Of a DNA stretch of 21,565 bases, positions 20,159 to 21,565 are shown one piece after another. A program made the translations under genes and the position numbers. The stretch comes from a virus. Where the stretch lies: positions 1-21,565 of the IMG/VR virus record IMGVR_UViG_3300018063_000046. One strand, 5' to 3'. The notes beneath the pieces are model-generated. The model had not been told where the DNA came from. It saw only the letters and a program-made list of their open reading frames with translations, and ran no database searches. The first letter of the stretch is position 1, and each line of letters begins with the position of its first letter.

Positions 20159-20533
20159 CTATCGACTTCCGTTGATCTCTTTCTGTTGGCGATAGACCTT
20201 GCGCACCGCTTGCGTGTTCGCGCAGGCGATGGCGTTGATCACCGTCCCCGAAAACGTGTCCGTCCCCTCGTCGTAGGAATAGCGCAGATACCAAATCAAT
20301 CCGGTGACGACGACGAATGGCCACACCGCGCCGGACCACACCGCGCCCTCCTTCATGGCAGCAAGCGAGTAGCCGAACTGCCCGAGTGAGCAGACCGTCA
20401 TCACTTCCTTGCTCGCAAACCACGGCACCTCGCGCCTCGGCTCGCCATCCGCGCGCACCAGGCCGTCATCGACGCGCGGCATGCTGAAACACCCGGAGAG
20501 CGCGAAGCATGCTGCCAGCACCAGCGCCCTCAT
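20159..20533 (-). CDS. Lipoprotein with internal TM segment, candidate u-spanin
   Basis: The product is 124 residues from ATG 20533 (GGTGG six bases upstream; an ATG at 20539 is also in frame). The N-terminus is a lipoprotein signal MRALVLAACFALSGC with lipobox LSGC (Cys15), followed by F-S and not Asp, which favours the outer membrane. About 50 residues later there is a hydrophobic helix at 64-85 (VWSGAVWPFVVVTGLIWYL) flanked by charges, and 40 residues follow. A lipid anchor plus a TM helix in one chain is the plan of unimolecular spanins such as phage T1 gp11, which fuse inner and outer membranes at lysis. It lies in the lysis cluster and overlaps the upstream gene stop. The role is inferred. 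Confidence 0.7.
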   Translation of the reverse strand: MRALVLAACFALSGCFSMPRVDDGLVRADGEPRREVPWFASKEVMTVCSLGQFGYSLAAMKEGAVWSGAVWPFVVVTGLIWYLRYSYDEGTDTFSGTVINAIACANTQAVRKVYRQQKEINGSR

Positions 20534-21171
20534 CGCCATCCACCGAAGTCGTTCGGACCTCGCACGCCGTCGTTGATATACACCCGAGCGGGAACGATGC
20601 GGATCGAATAGAAGTTGCGCTCCTCGCAGTACGCGATGCGTTTCTCCAGGCCTGACACATGTGCCTTAAGCGTGTTGAGTGTCGCTTGCAGATTGAGCGC
20701 GTCCTGTTTCGAGAGGATCGTGCAGCCGCCCGAGCGCACGCAAAAACCGTGCATCCGTTTTATCTCGTCCTGTGCCTTCTCGAAGTTCGGTGAGACGCCG
20801 AACTTGAGTGGCTCCTCCGCGCTGGCCTCGGGCTCCTGTCCACGCGCCGGCGTTCCCCAGGCCAGGATAAGCGCGAGAACCGTCGCCGACGCGGCCACAT
20901 ATGCTCCACGCCGGCCCCAACTCGTCGTCGGGGCCGACAGTGGCGTCCGCAGGTTGGCGAGCATGTATGTCGCCAAGCCCCCGAGCAGCGCGGTATCGGC
21001 CCACGCCTCCCACTTCCATACGTTGCCGAGCGCCGCAAAAAAGCCACCAACGGTGATGAGCACCACGCCCCATCGGACCCCGCATTGCGTGCCGCGCGTC
21101 ATCCCGTTAATCATCAGCAGCCCGAGTAACAGAATCACGATTCCGAACCCAGTGTTCAGCCACGTGATCAT
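20530..21171 (-). CDS. Four-TM protein with periplasmic Cys/coiled-coil domain
   Basis: The product is 213 residues; the start overlaps the previous stop (ATGA). TM helices lie at about 7-24, 33-50, 57-73 and 90-106. The fourth (AYVAASATVLALILAWGTPA, then RGQE) looks like a signal peptide or anchor, so residues 108-213 are probably periplasmic. That domain has a coiled-coil stretch (155-183, LSKQDALNLQATLNTLKAHV) and three Cys (144, 150, 182) that could form disulfides. A standard i-spanin has one TM plus a coiled coil, so this may be an elaborate version, possibly a fusion of a three-TM protein with a spanin-like part. It is encoded just before the lipoprotein. The role is inferred; the family is not recognised. 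Confidence 0.65.
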   Translation of the reverse strand: MITWLNTGFGIVILLLGLLMINGMTRGTQCGVRWGVVLITVGGFFAALGNVWKWEAWADTALLGGLATYMLANLRTPLSAPTTSWGRRGAYVAASATVLALILAWGTPARGQEPEASAEEPLKFGVSPNFEKAQDEIKRMHGFCVRSGGCTILSKQDALNLQATLNTLKAHVSGLEKRIAYCEERNFYSIRIVPARVYINDGVRGPNDFGGWR

Positions 21172-21565
21172 TTGGGGCCTCCTCCGGTGAGCTTGTCGAA
21201 AAGACCCCCAATCAATTCAGGGAACCGCCTGCGGACCATCGGCATGGTGAACGGCAGCGCCCCCGCAATCACCAGCGCGACGCCGGCCGCAGCCGGCGCC
21301 GGCGCGCCAAGCAAGTGCATGGCGAGCGGCACCGTGAACGCGCCGATCGACATATAAAAAAAACTCGCTGCGATGAGTTTGCCTATCCCCATCTGCCCAA
21401 GGTACGTCATCGCGCCAAATGCGCCGATCGCAGCCGCGAACAGTACTTGCAGCGGCACGCCGTAGATGGCGTCCGCCGCAACGCTCAACCCCGCCCATAT
21501 CGTGCCGATCACGCTTGCGCCAGCGACTCCTCCGCCCACAACCTGTGCCGCGGACACGGCAGGAC
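21168..21565 (-). CDS. Three-TM phage membrane protein (possibly 5'-truncated by window edge)
   Basis: The open frame reaches the right edge. A GTG at 21557 could be the start (129 residues), or the gene may begin outside the window. It has a Gly/Ala-rich N-terminal part (1-30), helices at about 35-56, 60-83 and 88-106, and a basic-to-glycine C-terminus (PMVRRRFPELIGGLFDKLTG, then GGPK). It resembles small phage holin-like or lysis-associated proteins by size and helix number, though no family is certain. Its stop overlaps the next start (ATGA). It is the most upstream gene seen, so no promoter is visible in the window. Confidence 0.6.
   Translation of the reverse strand, partial: PAVSAAQVVGGGVAGASVIGTIWAGLSVAADAIYGVPLQVLFAAAIGAFGAMTYLGQMGIGKLIAASFFYMSIGAFTVPLAMHLLGAPAPAAAGVALVIAGALPFTMPMVRRRFPELIGGLFDKLTGGGPK

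Noticed and set aside
19581-20423. A 280-codon minus-strand frame covering three small genes.
   Set aside because: It crosses three well-supported membrane-protein genes in other frames and is Arg-rich. Only its last 41 codons look like a real gene.
1-21565. Search for a diversity-generating retroelement, CRISPR array, tRNA, integrase or attachment site.
   Set aside because: No reverse transcriptase motif, paired variable/template repeats, regularly spaced repeats, cloverleaf or integrase motif was seen by eye. This is not a computed negative.

Overview
The window looks like the structural and lysis half of a tailed, podovirus-like bacteriophage, either a free phage or a prophage segment. 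Every convincing gene lies on the minus strand, so the transcript reads from position 21565 down to 1. Genes are packed with ATGA or TGATG overlaps and gaps of a few bases, and most starts have good Shine-Dalgarno (SD) sequences. The hallmark genes are an N4-gp56-like (DUF4043-type) major capsid protein, a P22-type portal with a long coiled-coil tail, a terminase pair and DUF6682-like adaptors. No tape measure, tail tube, sheath, integrase, polymerase or tRNA gene was seen. The base composition is GC-rich, which would suit a proteobacterial host, but the host cannot be named from this window.

Layout in transcription order. (1) 21565-18105 is an envelope and lysis cluster: three- and four-TM proteins, a lipoprotein with an internal TM segment (candidate u-spanin), small TM proteins, a GTA_holin_3TM-like holin, an M15-type endolysin and a one-TM Pro/Asp-rich protein. 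(2) 18108-15625 is packaging: a small zinc ribbon, TerS, TerL and a small hypothetical protein, ending at a terminator. (3) 15484-13518 holds five small hypothetical or structural genes, one of them noticeably AT-richer. (4) 13518-5432 holds the portal, a two-part fusion protein, several small virion-type proteins (one with three related domains, one with four DGRDT repeats) and a hyper-acidic scaffold-like protein. (5) 5424-2749 holds a 63-residue CsrA-like beta-barrel candidate, a structured leader, a GIY-YIG homing endonuclease, the major capsid protein with a TTG start, and a post-capsid structural gene closed by a UUCG terminator. (6) 2676-1 is the connector region: a hypothetical protein, a DUF6682-like adaptor, an HNH endonuclease and a second adaptor with a LamG-like domain inserted, which runs off the left end.

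The most unusual region is 4430-5430. A CsrA-like gene is followed by an RNA leader with five GGA motifs and stacked hairpins. Two hairpins share an identical TAGGAAG loop, with one base-pair covariation in the stem, and sit one before each of the next two genes. The capsid start is covered by two mutually exclusive hairpins, one of which buries the capsid SD. This reads like a translational switch rearranged by, or carried on, a free-standing homing endonuclease gene.
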